This document shows, in pieces, positions 8,700 to 19,743 of a stretch of DNA of 64,000 bases. This DNA is from Caldilineaceae bacterium (GTDB lineage: Bacteria; Chloroflexota; Anaerolineae; Caldilineales; Caldilineaceae). The notes beneath the pieces are model-generated. The model did no database searches. It was not told where the DNA came from and worked only from the letters and a program-made list of their open reading frames with translations. The stretch lies in the NCBI GenBank assembly GCA_020846635.1, contig JADLDO010000047.1, positions 1 to 64,000 on the forward strand, read 5' to 3'. Numbering within the stretch: the first letter of the stretch is position 1; every line of letters begins with the position of its first letter. The position numbers were made by a program, and so were the translations under genes.

Positions 8700-11534
8700 T
8701 CACTGTGGCGGGAAATGTGTAGGGAATTGCGAAGGAGATTGCAGAATATCTAGGGCGCGGCCATAGACGAGCGCTTGTGTCCGGCTGCTGACCCCAAGTT
8801 TGCCAAAGATATTATTGAGATGTTTCTTCACAGTGCCGACTGTGACAATCAGCTTACTGGCGATCTCCGTATTGGATAGACCACTGTCAACCAAGCGCAG
8901 AATTTCGATTTCGCGCTCGGTCAAGGGCTCAACGAGATGCTGGTTGGCTGGGCGCGTTGGACTGGGCGGCGCTTCCGCTGCTGCCTGCACAGGCCCGAAT
9001 GCGATCAACAATCGATCCACATAGGCAGACAACTTGTGCTGTGTATCCAACGTTTTGCGCGCCAACCAGAGCTTACTCTCCAGTAGAAGCAGTCGAACGG
9101 GTTCGCCTTCGTCTACAAAGGTGCGAATGTATCCTTCCGGTTCCCCCAATGTGAGCGCGCGCATCAGGGCATCTTGTGCCGGGTCACGTTCGCGCAGGGC
9201 GTGGCATACCAGCGCCCGCAGTAATTGATTCTCGATGATGCAGCCCATCCAGCCGTTTGCCTCTGCCGTTGTGTAGACCTGGGCCAGTAGCTGCCTTGCT
9301 TCTTCGAGCAGGGCCGGTTGTGGGTCACGCGGCTGTTGGGCTAAGCGCAAGCGCACGAGTGTATGGCGTTGGGCGCAGCCGAGCAACGTCTCGCCAGACA
9401 AGTGAGCTGTGGCTGTCCAGCGCAAAGCTGCCGCCAGTTCCCCTTGATAGATGTTGAGTTGGGCGCGCTGGAGTGCGAGCCGGGCGCGGGCCTCAATGGT
9501 CGATGTGGGGGCGATTTGCATCTGGTGCAGTCGCTCGTCCCCTTGCCGGAGCGTCAGAAAGGCCGCATTAGCATCCCCACTGGCCCGCTGTGCGCGCGCT
9601 AATGCTGCATAACCGCGTGTCAACAGGTTCATCTCGGTCGTGCCTTGTATGAGCTGCAGCCCCTCTGTCAGTTCGTGGATCGCCCCATCTAAATCATTCC
9701 ATTCGCACAGCACTTCGCCCGCCACAATATGGGTAATACCCACACCTGGTATCACGCGGACGCCCCAACGCATGGCCTGTGCCAGCGCTTCTTCGCAAGT
9801 CTCTTTTGCTTTTGTCAACTGGCCTTGTCTGGCTTGGTGGGTGGCAAGCTCTTCGAAAGCTGCCAGGGCGATGTAGGCCGCCTGGCCTGCAACACTGAGG
9901 GAGATTGCCTCGGCGAGCAGTTGCTCTCCCTCGCTGCTGTCGCCGCGGCGCAGATGGGCCACGCCTACATTCATCACGGCGGCTGCGCGCAGGACATATT
10001 CATTTGCGGGCAGCTTTTCAAGGGCCTGCTCGGCAAGGGCAAGCGACTGTGCCATCTCACCCCGAAAACGGGCGATGGCCGAACGCAACACCGCCACCCC
10101 GCCCTCTACTTCATCGGACAACGCTTGGCTGTTGAGCGTCGCAGACGCCTGCGATAACAAGTTGTCGACTGCCTCAAATTGACCAAAGAGCGCCAATGTA
10201 ATGCCATAGGCCAGGATCAAACGGGGTCGAGCGTGGATCGCTGCAAGGGGTATCTGCTCTATGAGGCGGCGCACCACGTAGACCTGACTATGATGGAGCA
10301 GGATCGTCAATGCGACACTTTCGACCAGGGCCGCTGCGCGCGCTACTTCGGGGACTGCCAGTGCGTGGCTGACCGCGGCTTCGATCTGGCCCGCTTCTTC
10401 ATACCAGCGGCTTGCCCGACGGTGCAGGTCTGGAATCGTATTCGGATGATCTTTGCGCAGCCGGTGGCGTAGGACATCGGCAAAGAGATGGTGATAGCGG
10501 AACCAGGTGCGTTCATCGTCCAACGGCATGAGGAACAGATTGGCCTGTTCCAGCTTTTCTAAGAGAACCTGGCTGGAGGTAGCAGCGTCGCCGCGCCCGC
10601 CAGCCGCGCCCATGACCGCATCGCACAGCGGCCCGGACAGTTGCTCTAGGATGGAGGTATGCAGTAGAAAGGAATTGATCTCGGCGGGCTGTTGGCTAAG
10701 CACTTCTTCCACAAGATAGTCGACGATATAGCGATTGTTACCGCTGAAGCGAGCGATGAACTTCTCGCGGTCTGCTGTACCCTGGAGTGAGAGGGCCGCC
10801 AGTTGCAGCCCGGCGATCCAACCTTCGGTGCGGCTTTCCAGCGCGGCAACTGCCGTTGGGGAGAGTTCTAGCCCCATGACTTCCTGGAGAAAGAGCGCGG
10901 CTTCATTGGCGGCAAGGCGCAAATCTTCTGTCCGCAGCTCGGTCAACTGCCCCTGGCCGCGCCAGCGCGCAAGCATCAACGGCGGGTCGGCGCGCGCGCT
11001 GAGGACAAGGTGTAACTGCGGCGGCAGGTGGTCGAGCAGAAAGGTGAGTGCTTGGTGAATGGCTGGGCTAGTGATCAGGTGATAGTCGTCCAGAATCAGG
11101 AGCAGGAGATCGGAACGCTCGGCTAGATCATTGAGCAGCGAGGTCAAGAGGAACTCTGCCTGCAAAGGCTGCGGCGATTGCAGCAGCGCCAGTGTAGATT
11201 TGCCGATGTTGGCGTCCAGCGTTTGCAGGGCTGCGACGAAATAGCTCCAAAAGCGGACGGCATCGTTGTCGCCTGAATCGAGCGTGAGCCATGCCACTGC
11301 ACAAGGGGTGAGCGTTCCCCTCTGCACTTCTACCCCCAGAGTTCTGCATTGCTCGCTCCACTCGCTTAGGAGTGTAGACTTTCCAAAGCCCGGTGGGGCA
11401 CAGATCAGGGTGAGTTTTTTACCAAAGCCGCTGTTTAGTTTTTCGAGCAAGCGGGGTCTGCTGATAGGGCTAAATCGCCCGCTGCGGCTTCGCGGGCTGG
11501 GGACAAGGAACTTGGTCTGGAGCAGTGACAACAT
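8700..11534 (-). CDS. MalT-type LuxR-family ATP-dependent transcriptional regulator
   Basis: A ~944-residue STAND-class activator. The N-terminal NTPase carries a Walker A (APPGFGKST, about residues 47-55) and a Walker B around LLLILDDYH. A winged-helix region follows, then a long TPR-like superhelix through the middle (Ala/Leu-rich pairs of helices). The C-terminal LuxR helix-turn-helix begins at LTEREIEILRLV near 871 and includes SNTEIASKL and TVKKHLNNI. By analogy with MalT, an inducer bound by the superhelix and ATP would trigger oligomerisation and activation of target promoters; neither inducer nor targets are evident here. ATG (11534) or the adjacent GTG (11537) could start translation, behind GGAAGG. 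Confidence 0.92.
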   Translation of the reverse strand: MLSLLQTKFLVPSPRSRSGRFSPISRPRLLEKLNSGFGKKLTLICAPPGFGKSTLLSEWSEQCRTLGVEVQRGTLTPCAVAWLTLDSGDNDAVRFWSYFVAALQTLDANIGKSTLALLQSPQPLQAEFLLTSLLNDLAERSDLLLLILDDYHLITSPAIHQALTFLLDHLPPQLHLVLSARADPPLMLARWRGQGQLTELRTEDLRLAANEAALFLQEVMGLELSPTAVAALESRTEGWIAGLQLAALSLQGTADREKFIARFSGNNRYIVDYLVEEVLSQQPAEINSFLLHTSILEQLSGPLCDAVMGAAGGRGDAATSSQVLLEKLEQANLFLMPLDDERTWFRYHHLFADVLRHRLRKDHPNTIPDLHRRASRWYEEAGQIEAAVSHALAVPEVARAAALVESVALTILLHHSQVYVVRRLIEQIPLAAIHARPRLILAYGITLALFGQFEAVDNLLSQASATLNSQALSDEVEGGVAVLRSAIARFRGEMAQSLALAEQALEKLPANEYVLRAAAVMNVGVAHLRRGDSSEGEQLLAEAISLSVAGQAAYIALAAFEELATHQARQGQLTKAKETCEEALAQAMRWGVRVIPGVGITHIVAGEVLCEWNDLDGAIHELTEGLQLIQGTTEMNLLTRGYAALARAQRASGDANAAFLTLRQGDERLHQMQIAPTSTIEARARLALQRAQLNIYQGELAAALRWTATAHLSGETLLGCAQRHTLVRLRLAQQPRDPQPALLEEARQLLAQVYTTAEANGWMGCIIENQLLRALVCHALRERDPAQDALMRALTLGEPEGYIRTFVDEGEPVRLLLLESKLWLARKTLDTQHKLSAYVDRLLIAFGPVQAAAEAPPSPTRPANQHLVEPLTEREIEILRLVDSGLSNTEIASKLIVTVGTVKKHLNNIFGKLGVSSRTQALVYGRALDILQSPSQFPTHFPPQ

Positions 11535-11658
11535 CACGGGATACCTTCCTGCCGGAAACAGAACGCAGGCCGTGAGGGTGTCCCTATTATACCTTATCTG
11601 TATCTACATCAATCTATATCAATTTTGGGCGAGTTCTTTTCCGGTAGCCAGATCAGCC

Positions 11659-13842
11659 TTACAATTCGCCCGTGTTCATCCAATGCCAAACGGTGCGCAG
11701 GATGATGCTACCGGCAAGGATGACACCCGACAGAAAAATGAAATAGGCCAACTCTGCAAGATTGGGCAGCAAGGTAGATTCGACTGTGCTGGCGATGCTG
11801 GCTCCGACCACCAATCCGACCAGCAAGAGGGCCAGCGAGAGACGCTTCATGTTGGCTGTCAGCGACGCATCCAATTCGTGGATTTGCTTGCTGGCTTCGC
11901 TGGCGTCTACATAGACGGTGAAGCGCCCGCGTTGAAACTCGCGCAGCCAGTTGGTCACAGTCTCCTCAATGGACGGGATGCTGCGCACAGCTTCTTTGGC
12001 GGTGCGTATTACCTGGCGCTGTATCGACTTCATGACTGTGTCCGGGTTGAATGTTTCGACCAGCAGTTCTTTGGCCGCGGTAAAGGCAGCATCAATCAGC
12101 GCGAGTTTTGGGTCGAGCGTGGAGACGATCTCTTCGGCCTGGATCAGCGCCTTGATCGCCAGGGTTAATTCTGAGTCCAGACGCAGCCCCACTTTATACA
12201 TAGCGTCAAAGATCGCGGTCATGGCCCCAGAGAGTGAAATGCCCATATCGGCAAAGGCGATATAGCGCTTCATCAGCCGGTCTACTTCCTCCAGAAAATG
12301 TTCCTCATCCAACTCCTTGAAACGGGTGGTCAGGCGCAGCACAACTTTGCCAATTTCACGCGTGTCCTGCTCTGCCAGCGACCAGACCAGGTCTGCCAGC
12401 GCCATACGCTTGGCCGTTGTCAGGCTGCCCATCATGCCCATGTCAAGGAAGATGATGTGGCTACATTCGGTGTCCACCAGAACGTTGCCGGGATGGGGAT
12501 CGCCGTGGAAGAAGCCATCAAAGAGCACTTGCTTGATGATGGCGCGCATAAAGGTGAGGGCCAGCAGAGGGCGGTCGCATCCCGCTTCATCCAGCGCCGC
12601 GACGTTCGTGATCTTGACCCCTTTGACATATTCCTGCGTCATCACGCGCGCGCTCGAAAGCTGCCCGTAAATGATGGGTACGTGGATGGTGGAAAAGAGA
12701 CGCATATTTTCGGCGAGCAGGCGACCATTGGCGGCTTCGATTCTGTAGTCCAACTCCAGCAGGATAGCCTGGGCATATTCGCGCATAATGCCCTGCACAT
12801 CCGACTCTTTGGCCCAGATGAAGCGGCGCTCCATCATGCGCGCCACATCGCGCATGACGTTAAGGTCGGCGCGCACAGTCACGTCAATGTCGGGGCGCTG
12901 CACCTTGACGACTGCCAATTGCCCATCCGGCAGTATGACCTTGTGTACTTGGGCCGTTGAAGCGGCGGCAAAGGGCTCATCTTCGAAGGAGGTAAAGAGA
13001 TGCTCGGTCGATCCGCATAATTCTTCGCCGATAATCTGCTTGGCCTCCTTGCAGGAGAAAGGCTCCACTTCGTTCTGAAGTTGGGCCAACTCTGTGCGCC
13101 ATTCCGGTGGAAGCTGTTCGGCGCGGCTGGAAATGATTTGCCCCAGCTTGACAAAGGTCGGCCCCAGCTCTTGGAGCATGAGGCGGATGGTCGCCGCCGG
13201 GCTCTCGTCGATCACCGGTCGATACTTTTTGCGATAGATGAGCCGCTGGAAGAAGCGGCGGATGGGGCTAAAGGGGGTGGCATCAAAGGCAAGGTCGCGG
13301 AAGTAGCGGGACATGATGCTGATTGTCTGGGCGATGCGCAGATTCTCGACAAAGGGGGCGCGTTCCCCCATCGAAAGCCGGCTGAGGAGCCTCCAGTAGG
13401 TCTGGCGCAGCGGACCGCGAAAACGCGTGGGGCTGTCGAGGCCGGTAAGCCCTTCAAGCACAAAGAGAATCAGGGACAGGAGAAGACCACCCACGACGAC
13501 CCACAGCCAGGTTGGTGAAGCCGCTACAAGAAAAGGGATGCTTTCACCACGCCCTCCGCTTGTAATCGGCAGGCCGAGTGTGGAGATATAAAAGAGATAG
13601 GCGTTGACCGCTACGAAGAAGGGAGGATAAACACTGATCACCATGCGCCCGGTGAAAAAGAGGATCACCGGCCAAAGCAGCCAATTGCAGAACCAGACAA
13701 AGGAGCCCATGAAGATAAAGGCAACAACGAGCGAAGCGGTTTCGTTGGTGATCGCCGGGTTTGTCATAAGACCGGGCACGAGCCAGACGGTGAGGAAGAC
13801 CGCTAGCGTGTTGACCAATATACGCATGATTGTGTATAGCAT
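11659..13842 (-). CDS. UbiB/ABC1/AarF-family atypical kinase with N-terminal membrane region
   Basis: The N-terminal ~135 residues hold four hydrophobic segments (about 8-30, 42-70, 82-96, 118-137). An ABC1 kinase-like domain follows. Family hallmarks are the KxGQ motif (FVKLGQIISSR near 238), the Ala-rich loop AAASTAQVH (about 299-307) in place of the glycine-rich loop, the VVKVQRP lysine (near 320), the LELDY ExD motif (near 369), HGDPHPGN (453-460) and the FLDMG metal-binding motif (about 472-476). Two C-terminal hydrophobic segments complete the typical layout. UbiB proteins are ATPases linked to isoprenoid-lipid metabolism; the substrate here is unknown. Residue numbers count from an upstream TTG at 13863. 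The real start is probably ATG at 13842, which has GAGGG 6 bp before it. Confidence 0.9.
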   Translation of the reverse strand: MLYTIMRILVNTLAVFLTVWLVPGLMTNPAITNETASLVVAFIFMGSFVWFCNWLLWPVILFFTGRMVISVYPPFFVAVNAYLFYISTLGLPITSGGRGESIPFLVAASPTWLWVVVGGLLLSLILFVLEGLTGLDSPTRFRGPLRQTYWRLLSRLSMGERAPFVENLRIAQTISIMSRYFRDLAFDATPFSPIRRFFQRLIYRKKYRPVIDESPAATIRLMLQELGPTFVKLGQIISSRAEQLPPEWRTELAQLQNEVEPFSCKEAKQIIGEELCGSTEHLFTSFEDEPFAAASTAQVHKVILPDGQLAVVKVQRPDIDVTVRADLNVMRDVARMMERRFIWAKESDVQGIMREYAQAILLELDYRIEAANGRLLAENMRLFSTIHVPIIYGQLSSARVMTQEYVKGVKITNVAALDEAGCDRPLLALTFMRAIIKQVLFDGFFHGDPHPGNVLVDTECSHIIFLDMGMMGSLTTAKRMALADLVWSLAEQDTREIGKVVLRLTTRFKELDEEHFLEEVDRLMKRYIAFADMGISLSGAMTAIFDAMYKVGLRLDSELTLAIKALIQAEEIVSTLDPKLALIDAAFTAAKELLVETFNPDTVMKSIQRQVIRTAKEAVRSIPSIEETVTNWLREFQRGRFTVYVDASEASKQIHELDASLTANMKRLSLALLLVGLVVGASIASTVESTLLPNLAELAYFIFLSGVILAGSIILRTVWHWMNTGEL

Positions 13843-13987
13843 CGTGATCCCTCGCATTCCCAAACATGAACAAACTGCCGTGGAACTATCTGCGAATCCT
13901 CTGTGCGGGGAATAGCTCCATGGTAGCGATCAAGCAGGGCGCGTTGAACCATCTAAAGTTATACGTGCTGGTTGATTGTTGATCGCG

Positions 13988-16900
13988 CTATTCTTTCACC
14001 TCCACTTCCACGCGAAAGAATTTGCTGAGGTCGGTGCGGAGCCGGTCACTGATCGAGCAGGGATCGTCGGGGAAGGCCAGGGTGGTGATTTTGCCATGCC
14101 CCTTCAGCACGATCAGAAATTGGTCGCGGCCTTTGGGGTCGCGTACGGTATCCACAATTTGCTTAAGCCGGTACTTGTCGCGGTCGAGATCACCAGAAGG
14201 GCGGAATAGGATCTGCATGGTGCGTTTACCGCTGGCAATCAAGCTGTTTTGCCCGTTCTGTTTCCGGCTGTGACCGTTATTCTTGGGACTGTTTTTTGCG
14301 CTGTTCTGGCCGTTACTTGTTCCATTGCTCTGCCCATTGCCGTTGGCGTTTCCATTGCCGTTGGCGTGCCCATTTTGATGGCCGTTGGTGTGCGCTTGGG
14401 GTGGCTTGGCTTCTTCCCCTGCTGCGTCTATGGCGCGGTTGGGCTGGGAGGGCGTTTCGGCTTCGTGTTCGTTATCCGCGAGCATTTCAGGTTCATCCTG
14501 CAATGACTTAGGCAGCGCAATCTCGAAGTCGCCATCCTCCTCGCGCAAGTTGCGCGATTCATGTAGATAGGGGTTGTCGGGCGCGGCTTGCTCTGTGGCC
14601 TTCTCTGTGGCCTTCTCGCCTGCCGGCTCATCGTCATCTTCCGCTTGGGCAAGCGCGGCTGGATCGTTGCGCATTGATTCGGGCAAGGGGATGTTGAAGT
14701 CGCCATCTTCTTCGCGCAAGTTGCGTGACTCATGCAAATAGGGGTTGTCGGGCGCGGCTTGCTCCTGGCGTGCAGGAGCGATGGCCGCGGGCGCAGCGGG
14801 TATTGAGATAGCTGCCCTCTCCGGCATGGGCTCGCTCGTCATTTCTGCGTTCAACCAAGCCGGAGGTTCGTTGGCAAAGGGGCTTTCCTCCATATAGGCA
14901 GCATCATCGTCATCCCCCGCAAAGCTGCCCATGCCGTTGCTATAGCCAGGGAAGCCGTTGGATGATCCGTTCTCGTCGCTCATGCGACTTTCCTCCATGT
15001 GGAAACCGTTGATGGTAGGGAGTACATCCAGCAGTGGCTTTTGGTATTGCGGATCAGGCCCCACAGAGAGAATCTGATCGACATAGGTTTGAAAGCTGTC
15101 TGCGAGTACGCTAGTTTGGCCTTCGCGCGCCTGGGCTTTGCCTTTGACCATGACAATCGAATCTAGGGCAAGCAGCTCTTTGACCTCGGCATAGGTGCGC
15201 GGGAAAACGACAACTTCACCTTGACCGCCCATGTCCTCCAGTTGGACAAAGGCCATCTGATCGCCTTTTTTGGTGTTGATGGTGCGTACGCTGGCGATCA
15301 TGCCGACCAGCAGCACATTTTTGCCGTCATAGCGTTCGTCCAACTCGCTGCAACCGCAGGTGACAATGTTGCGCACATCGACGCTCAACGCCTGGAGCGG
15401 GTGGCTCATGGCATAGACGCCGAGCAGTTCTTTTTCCCAGAGCAGCTTATCTCGTCCCTTGACCTCTTCAATGTCGGGCAGGCGGATGGGTGAGACTGAG
15501 GTGGCGTCGCCGCCGCCTAAGTCGCTCATCAGGTCAAACATCGAAAGCTGCCCGCTGTCGCGCGCCGCAAAGACCGCAGCCGACTGCGCCATCATCTGTT
15601 CGAGGACTTCCAGGATTTGGCTGCGTTTGCCGAAACGATCAAAGGCCCCCACTTTGATCAGACATTCGAGCGCACGCTTGTTGACCTGGCGCAGGTCAAC
15701 GCGTTCGCAGAAATCTTCCAGCGAAGTGAAAGGGCCACCTTCTTCACGCGCCGCCAGGATGACCTTGACGGGGCCTTCACCCACATTCTTGACCGCGGCC
15801 ATGCCAAAGCGGATGGCGCTGTCTTCGGGTACAGGGAATTGATAGGCGATGTTGGCGTCGCGACGGCTGTTGCTCTCTGTATCGGCGGGACGTGTTTGAA
15901 TCTCAAAGTCGAGCCCGCTGTGGTTGACATCGGGCGGCAGCACATCAATGCCCATGCGCCGGCATTCGTTGATGAAGTTGATGACCTTCTCGGTCTTATC
16001 ACGCTCAATTAACAACAGCGCCGCCATGTACTCGACGGGATAGTGCGCCTTGAGGAAGGCTGTCTGTACACAGATCACGGCATAGTCAGCGGCGTGGCTC
16101 TTGTTGAATCCGTAGCGCGCAAAGAACTCGATGTCACCATAGATGGCGGCGGAAACATCTTTGGGGATGCCGTTGCGATAGCAGCCTTCGACAAAGATTT
16201 TCTTGTGCTTCTCAATATCGGAGGCTTTTTTCTTGCTGATGGCACGCCGCACCAGGTCTGCATCACCAGGCGTATAGCCCGCCAACTGGCTCAGGATTTG
16301 AATAATCTGTTCCTGGTAGACACAAATTCCGTACGTTTCGCCCAGGATATTCTCTAGTGACGAGTGCTTAAACTCCACCTCTTCTTCGCCATGCATGCGT
16401 TTGATGAAGGCGGGGATGTATTCGAGCGGGCCGGGGCGATAGAGCGAGATGGTGGCGACGATGTGTTCGAAAGTACTGGGGCGCATCTCCGTGAGCACGC
16501 GGCGCATGCCCTGGCCTTCGACCTGGAAGACGCCGCTGACTTCACCGCTGGAGAGCAGCTTAAAGGCTTCGACGGATTCTTCGCCCTCAATCGGTATGTT
16601 GCTGAGGGTGTACGCGATGCCGTGGCGTTCGCGGATCAGGCGTGACGCCTCGCGCATGACCGAGAGCGTACTCAGCCCCAAAAAGTCTACCTTGAGCAGG
16701 CCAATCGATTCGAGGATGGGGAATTCGTATTGGGTGATGGTGCTGGTGACGGTGTTCTTGTTGCCGCGCATCAGCGGCGTGTAGTGCGTCAATTCGCGGT
16801 CGGCAACGATGACCGCGGCGGCATGCACGCTGGAATGGCGCGCCACGCCCTCGACCTGCATCGAGGTATCCAGCAGATCGCGCGCCCACGGTTCGTTTTG

Positions 16901-18388
16901 GTAAAGTTGGGCCAGGTCGGGGCTATAGAATTCATGCCCCTCGGTCAGCACATCCTGGATGGTGGCGGGCTTGCCTGGGATGGCAGGGATGAGCTTGGCA
17001 ATGCGATCTACCTGCGAAAGATCTACTGCCTTCGCACGACCGACATCGCGCACAGCCGCGCGCGCTTTCATGCGCCCAAAGGTGGCAATCTGCGCCACCT
17101 GGTCTTCGCCAAACTTATTGACCGTGTAGCGGATCATCTCTTCGCGCTGGTCGTCGGGAAAGTCCAGGTCAAAGTCGGGCATGCTCACGCGCCCAGGATT
17201 GAGGAAACGCTCGAAAATAAGATTGTTCTTGAGCGGGTCAATGCCGGTGATGCCCACACAGTAGGCCACAAGCGAACCCGCACCCGATCCACGCACATTC
17301 CACCAAATGTTGCGGGAGCGGGCAAAGTTGCAGAGATCCGCCACGATCAGAAAATAAATGTCAAAGCCCATTTGGTGAATGATCTGCAATTCACGCTCTT
17401 TGCGCTCCTGCACCACGTCATTCTGGGCGCTTTCACCATAGAGCCGCGCCAATCCTTCTTCGGTCAGATGGCGCAGATAACTTTCATAGGTGAAGCCATC
17501 GGGGATGGGAATATCCGGGAGATGGTAATTTTCATCTTCCAGATCAACATCGCACATCTCGGCGATCAGCACAGAGTTATCAAAGGCGCTGGCGGGCAGA
17601 TCGATCAGCGGGCGGAAGGTATCTTCCATCTGGGCGCGGCTCTTGAGAAAATAGGAGCCGTCGCTCAGGCGCATGCGCTCTTTGGCCTGCACCGTCGTCC
17701 CGGTCTGCACACAGAGCAGCACATCATGCGGGCCGCTGTCCTGCTCGCGCACATAATGGACGTCATTGGTGGCGAGCAGTTGAATCCCAAATTTCTCCGC
17801 CCAGGGCACCATCACCTTGTTGATCGAAATCAGGTCGGGGATGCTGTGTTCTTGCAGCTCGATAAAGAAGTTCTCTTTGCCAAAGAGATCCACATACCAG
17901 CCCAACCGCTCATAGGCCTCTTGCTCTTTGCCCTGGTGGATCAATTGCGGCACTTCCGCGCCCATACAGCCTGTGGTGGCGATCAGCCCTTCCGCATGGT
18001 TGGCGAGAAATTCGTGATCGATACGCGGGCGATAGTAATAGCCGTTGAGCTGGCTGTTGGAGCAGATCTTGAGCAGGTTGCGATACCCTGTCATGTTCTT
18101 TGCCAAGAGCAGCAGGTGATAATTTTCGCGGTCGAATTGCGAATCGCGGCCATCCATCGGGCGGCCCCAGACCGTCTGGTAGGATTCCACCCCAATAATC
18201 GGTTTGATGTCGGCATATTTGGCTGCGCGGAAAAACTCGACTGCGCCATGCATCACCCCGTGGTCGGTCAACGCCAGGGCGGGCTGGCCCAGCTTTTTCG
18301 CTTCGGCGACGAGATTCTTAATACGCCCCAAACCGTCGAGTAGCGAATACTCGGAATGGGTATGTAGGTGGACAAAGTTTTCCGACAT
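13988..18388 (-). CDS. dnaE: DNA polymerase III alpha subunit
   Basis: The replicative polymerase subunit, about 1466 residues from the ATG at 18388, which begins the classical [15 protein letters not shown] start of the PHP domain. The PHP domain is followed by the palm, with [10 protein letters not shown] (404-413 from this start) carrying catalytic aspartates, then fingers, helix-hairpin-helix and an OB fold near [12 protein letters not shown]. Beyond the usual length there is an unusual tail: a 23-residue segment repeated twice, an Asn/Gly-rich linker of about 50 residues, and a final ~75-residue folded module ([18 protein letters not shown] onwards). An upstream in-frame start at 18472 would add 28 residues without homology. 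There is no strong ribosome-binding site. No proofreading exonuclease motif is inserted in the PHP domain, as expected for DnaE rather than PolC. Confidence 0.95.
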   Translation of the reverse strand: MSENFVHLHTHSEYSLLDGLGRIKNLVAEAKKLGQPALALTDHGVMHGAVEFFRAAKYADIKPIIGVESYQTVWGRPMDGRDSQFDRENYHLLLLAKNMTGYRNLLKICSNSQLNGYYYRPRIDHEFLANHAEGLIATTGCMGAEVPQLIHQGKEQEAYERLGWYVDLFGKENFFIELQEHSIPDLISINKVMVPWAEKFGIQLLATNDVHYVREQDSGPHDVLLCVQTGTTVQAKERMRLSDGSYFLKSRAQMEDTFRPLIDLPASAFDNSVLIAEMCDVDLEDENYHLPDIPIPDGFTYESYLRHLTEEGLARLYGESAQNDVVQERKERELQIIHQMGFDIYFLIVADLCNFARSRNIWWNVRGSGAGSLVAYCVGITGIDPLKNNLIFERFLNPGRVSMPDFDLDFPDDQREEMIRYTVNKFGEDQVAQIATFGRMKARAAVRDVGRAKAVDLSQVDRIAKLIPAIPGKPATIQDVLTEGHEFYSPDLAQLYQNEPWARDLLDTSMQVEGVARHSSVHAAAVIVADRELTHYTPLMRGNKNTVTSTITQYEFPILESIGLLKVDFLGLSTLSVMREASRLIRERHGIAYTLSNIPIEGEESVEAFKLLSSGEVSGVFQVEGQGMRRVLTEMRPSTFEHIVATISLYRPGPLEYIPAFIKRMHGEEEVEFKHSSLENILGETYGICVYQEQIIQILSQLAGYTPGDADLVRRAISKKKASDIEKHKKIFVEGCYRNGIPKDVSAAIYGDIEFFARYGFNKSHAADYAVICVQTAFLKAHYPVEYMAALLLIERDKTEKVINFINECRRMGIDVLPPDVNHSGLDFEIQTRPADTESNSRRDANIAYQFPVPEDSAIRFGMAAVKNVGEGPVKVILAAREEGGPFTSLEDFCERVDLRQVNKRALECLIKVGAFDRFGKRSQILEVLEQMMAQSAAVFAARDSGQLSMFDLMSDLGGGDATSVSPIRLPDIEEVKGRDKLLWEKELLGVYAMSHPLQALSVDVRNIVTCGCSELDERYDGKNVLLVGMIASVRTINTKKGDQMAFVQLEDMGGQGEVVVFPRTYAEVKELLALDSIVMVKGKAQAREGQTSVLADSFQTYVDQILSVGPDPQYQKPLLDVLPTINGFHMEESRMSDENGSSNGFPGYSNGMGSFAGDDDDAAYMEESPFANEPPAWLNAEMTSEPMPERAAISIPAAPAAIAPARQEQAAPDNPYLHESRNLREEDGDFNIPLPESMRNDPAALAQAEDDDEPAGEKATEKATEQAAPDNPYLHESRNLREEDGDFEIALPKSLQDEPEMLADNEHEAETPSQPNRAIDAAGEEAKPPQAHTNGHQNGHANGNGNANGNGQSNGTSNGQNSAKNSPKNNGHSRKQNGQNSLIASGKRTMQILFRPSGDLDRDKYRLKQIVDTVRDPKGRDQFLIVLKGHGKITTLAFPDDPCSISDRLRTDLSKFFRVEVEVKE
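14525..14764 (-). repeat. two-copy 69-bp repeat inside dnaE tail
   Basis: 14525-14593 and 14696-14764 are near-identical, 171 bp apart and in frame. Each encodes the same 23 residues ([16 protein letters not shown] followed by REEDGDF). The differences are mostly synonymous, showing selection on the peptide or recent duplication. The intervening segment is acidic. Confidence 0.85.
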
Positions 18389-18831
18389 ATTTTTTGATCC
18401 GTGTGGATTCAGTTGGTCTGTGGTGGCGTCGCGGCCGGATGCAATCGCGCCCACTGCTGTTTTGGGAGTCAAGCCGCCCAGGCCAAGAGTAGCCCAAAGA
18501 TGGCCCGAACATAGAGCATGGACGCGTAAGATGGTCTAATAGTGTTGACGTGCCGAGCCGTACGCTGGTTATGGCCGATCTTTGCCACGGCGTCAGCACC
18601 GTATCAGAGCTATTGTATCATTCTTGCGCGAACAGGTCGAAAGCAACCAGAGTACAAGTGAAATGGTTTTCCATTGGGTTTTGCAATGGCAATTGCGTTG
18701 CAGATGCAGTAGAGATAGACTAATGCGCTAGAGGAATCGGAGGAATTTACAACTATTGGGGCCACAATTCGATGGCTAACGGTTCAGGCGGCATTGGGGA
18801 AAGTGCCTTGAGAGAAGGCACAGGAGCAAGC
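18389..18831. promoter_or_regulatory. dnaE/methyltransferase divergent intergenic region with dnaE promoter
   Basis: The best dnaE promoter on the minus strand is TCGACC (18635-18640) and TACAAT (18612-18617) with a 17-bp spacer, giving a leader of about 215 nt. On the plus strand, TTGCAG and TAATGC spaced 17 bp near 18700 could serve the methyltransferase but are weak. No RNA gene, repeat or further gene is apparent in the rest. Confidence 0.35.
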
Positions 18832-19602
18832 ATGAGCAGCATGGGCGAGGAAGAACTGCGAGCGCAATGGCTGGCTGAGGAGGAAGTTGGTTTTGTTGGT
18901 TGGGATTTCTCCTATGTGGCCGATCGTGTTATCGAGGAAGAGCCGCCGTGGGATTACATGGCGCTGGCGGCGACACGTATGGCCCAGGCGAGCGCGCTCT
19001 TGGATATGGACACGGGGGGCGGCGAAAAGCTGTTGAGCTTGCGCCCGCACTGGCCCGCCAAAGTTGTTGTCACCGAGGGCTATCCACCAAATGTGGCTTT
19101 GGCACAAGAGCGGCTGTCACTGCTGGGGGTGACGGTGGTGGAGGCAGACTCCAGCAACTCTGCATCCATGCCCTTTGCCGACGACGAGTTTGACCTGGTG
19201 TTAAACCGGCATGGCGCTTTTAATGCAAACGAGGTGGCGCGCATCCTGGCTCCTAGTGGCATTTTCCTCACGCAGCAGGTGCATGGCTTATGGGCGCACA
19301 GCCTGCTGGCCCACTTTGGCGCATCCCCACAATGGCCCGACGCGACCTATGAAGATGCCATCACCCGCTTGGCCGCGGCGGGGTTAGAGTTGCTGCAGGG
19401 TGCGGATTGGCGGGGCAAAGTCATCTTTCAGGATGTGGGCGCGCTGGTCTATTATCTCAAGGCGATCCCCTGGCTGGTTCCCGGTTTTAGTGTAGCGCGC
19501 GACTTTGACCGTTTGTTGCTGCTGCAAGAGAAGCTGGAGCAGGAGGGCGAACTGGCCTATGAAAATATGCGCTACTGGGTTGAGGCTCGCCAGCCAAACT
19601 AA
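18832..19602 (+). CDS. class I SAM-dependent methyltransferase
   Basis: A 256-residue methyltransferase-like protein. The Rossmann core shows motif I as LLDMDTGGGEKL, a strand ending VVVTEGYPPN (the acidic residue that would hold the SAM ribose), the second acidic motif TVVEADSSN, and motif IV FADDEFDLVLNRHGAF. A substrate cannot be deduced. Relatives are often annotated as ubiE-like or hypothetical methyltransferases. ATG at 18832 is preferred over the in-frame ATG at 18772 because AGGAG lies exactly 5 bp upstream and the residues before it are low-complexity. A MITE-like repeat begins 26 bp after the stop. Confidence 0.82.
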   Translation: MSSMGEEELRAQWLAEEEVGFVGWDFSYVADRVIEEEPPWDYMALAATRMAQASALLDMDTGGGEKLLSLRPHWPAKVVVTEGYPPNVALAQERLSLLGVTVVEADSSNSASMPFADDEFDLVLNRHGAFNANEVARILAPSGIFLTQQVHGLWAHSLLAHFGASPQWPDATYEDAITRLAAAGLELLQGADWRGKVIFQDVGALVYYLKAIPWLVPGFSVARDFDRLLLLQEKLEQEGELAYENMRYWVEARQPN

Positions 19603-19627
19603 GTCCTATGCCCTCTCGCGCCCAAAA

Positions 19628-19741
19628 GGCTCCCGTCAGAAGCTTCCGGGAGGGTTAATGCCACGATCCCTAATTTACAGTGTGCCATGCCCCGTTCAGG
19701 GGGCGTTGTTTACTAGCCCTGCGGCTTTAGCCCTGGGCGGC
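19628..19741. repeat. MITE-like repeat, copy 1 (partial)
   Basis: Starts with a degenerate copy of the CCGGGAG hairpin (right arm AGCTTCCGGGAGGGT at 19641-19655, left arm shortened). It ends with the family core: a GCCCCGTTC..GGGGGCGTTG palindrome, then TAGCCCTGCGGCTTTAGC and CCTGGGCGG. It abuts the stop codon of the minus-strand gene at 19744. The usual TAACATGA end is missing, so the copy is truncated or its end was lost. Confidence 0.75.
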
Positions 19742-19743
19742 AC

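Noticed and set aside
14240-14420. Short tandem repeats as a CRISPR or regulatory array
   Set aside because: They are the Asn/Gly codons of the dnaE linker, in frame, with no spacer structure.
16730-18343. Long plus-strand open frame (over 500 codons) opposite dnaE
   Set aside because: It is the antisense shadow of a conserved gene; composition is His/Arg-rich and no domain is recognisable.
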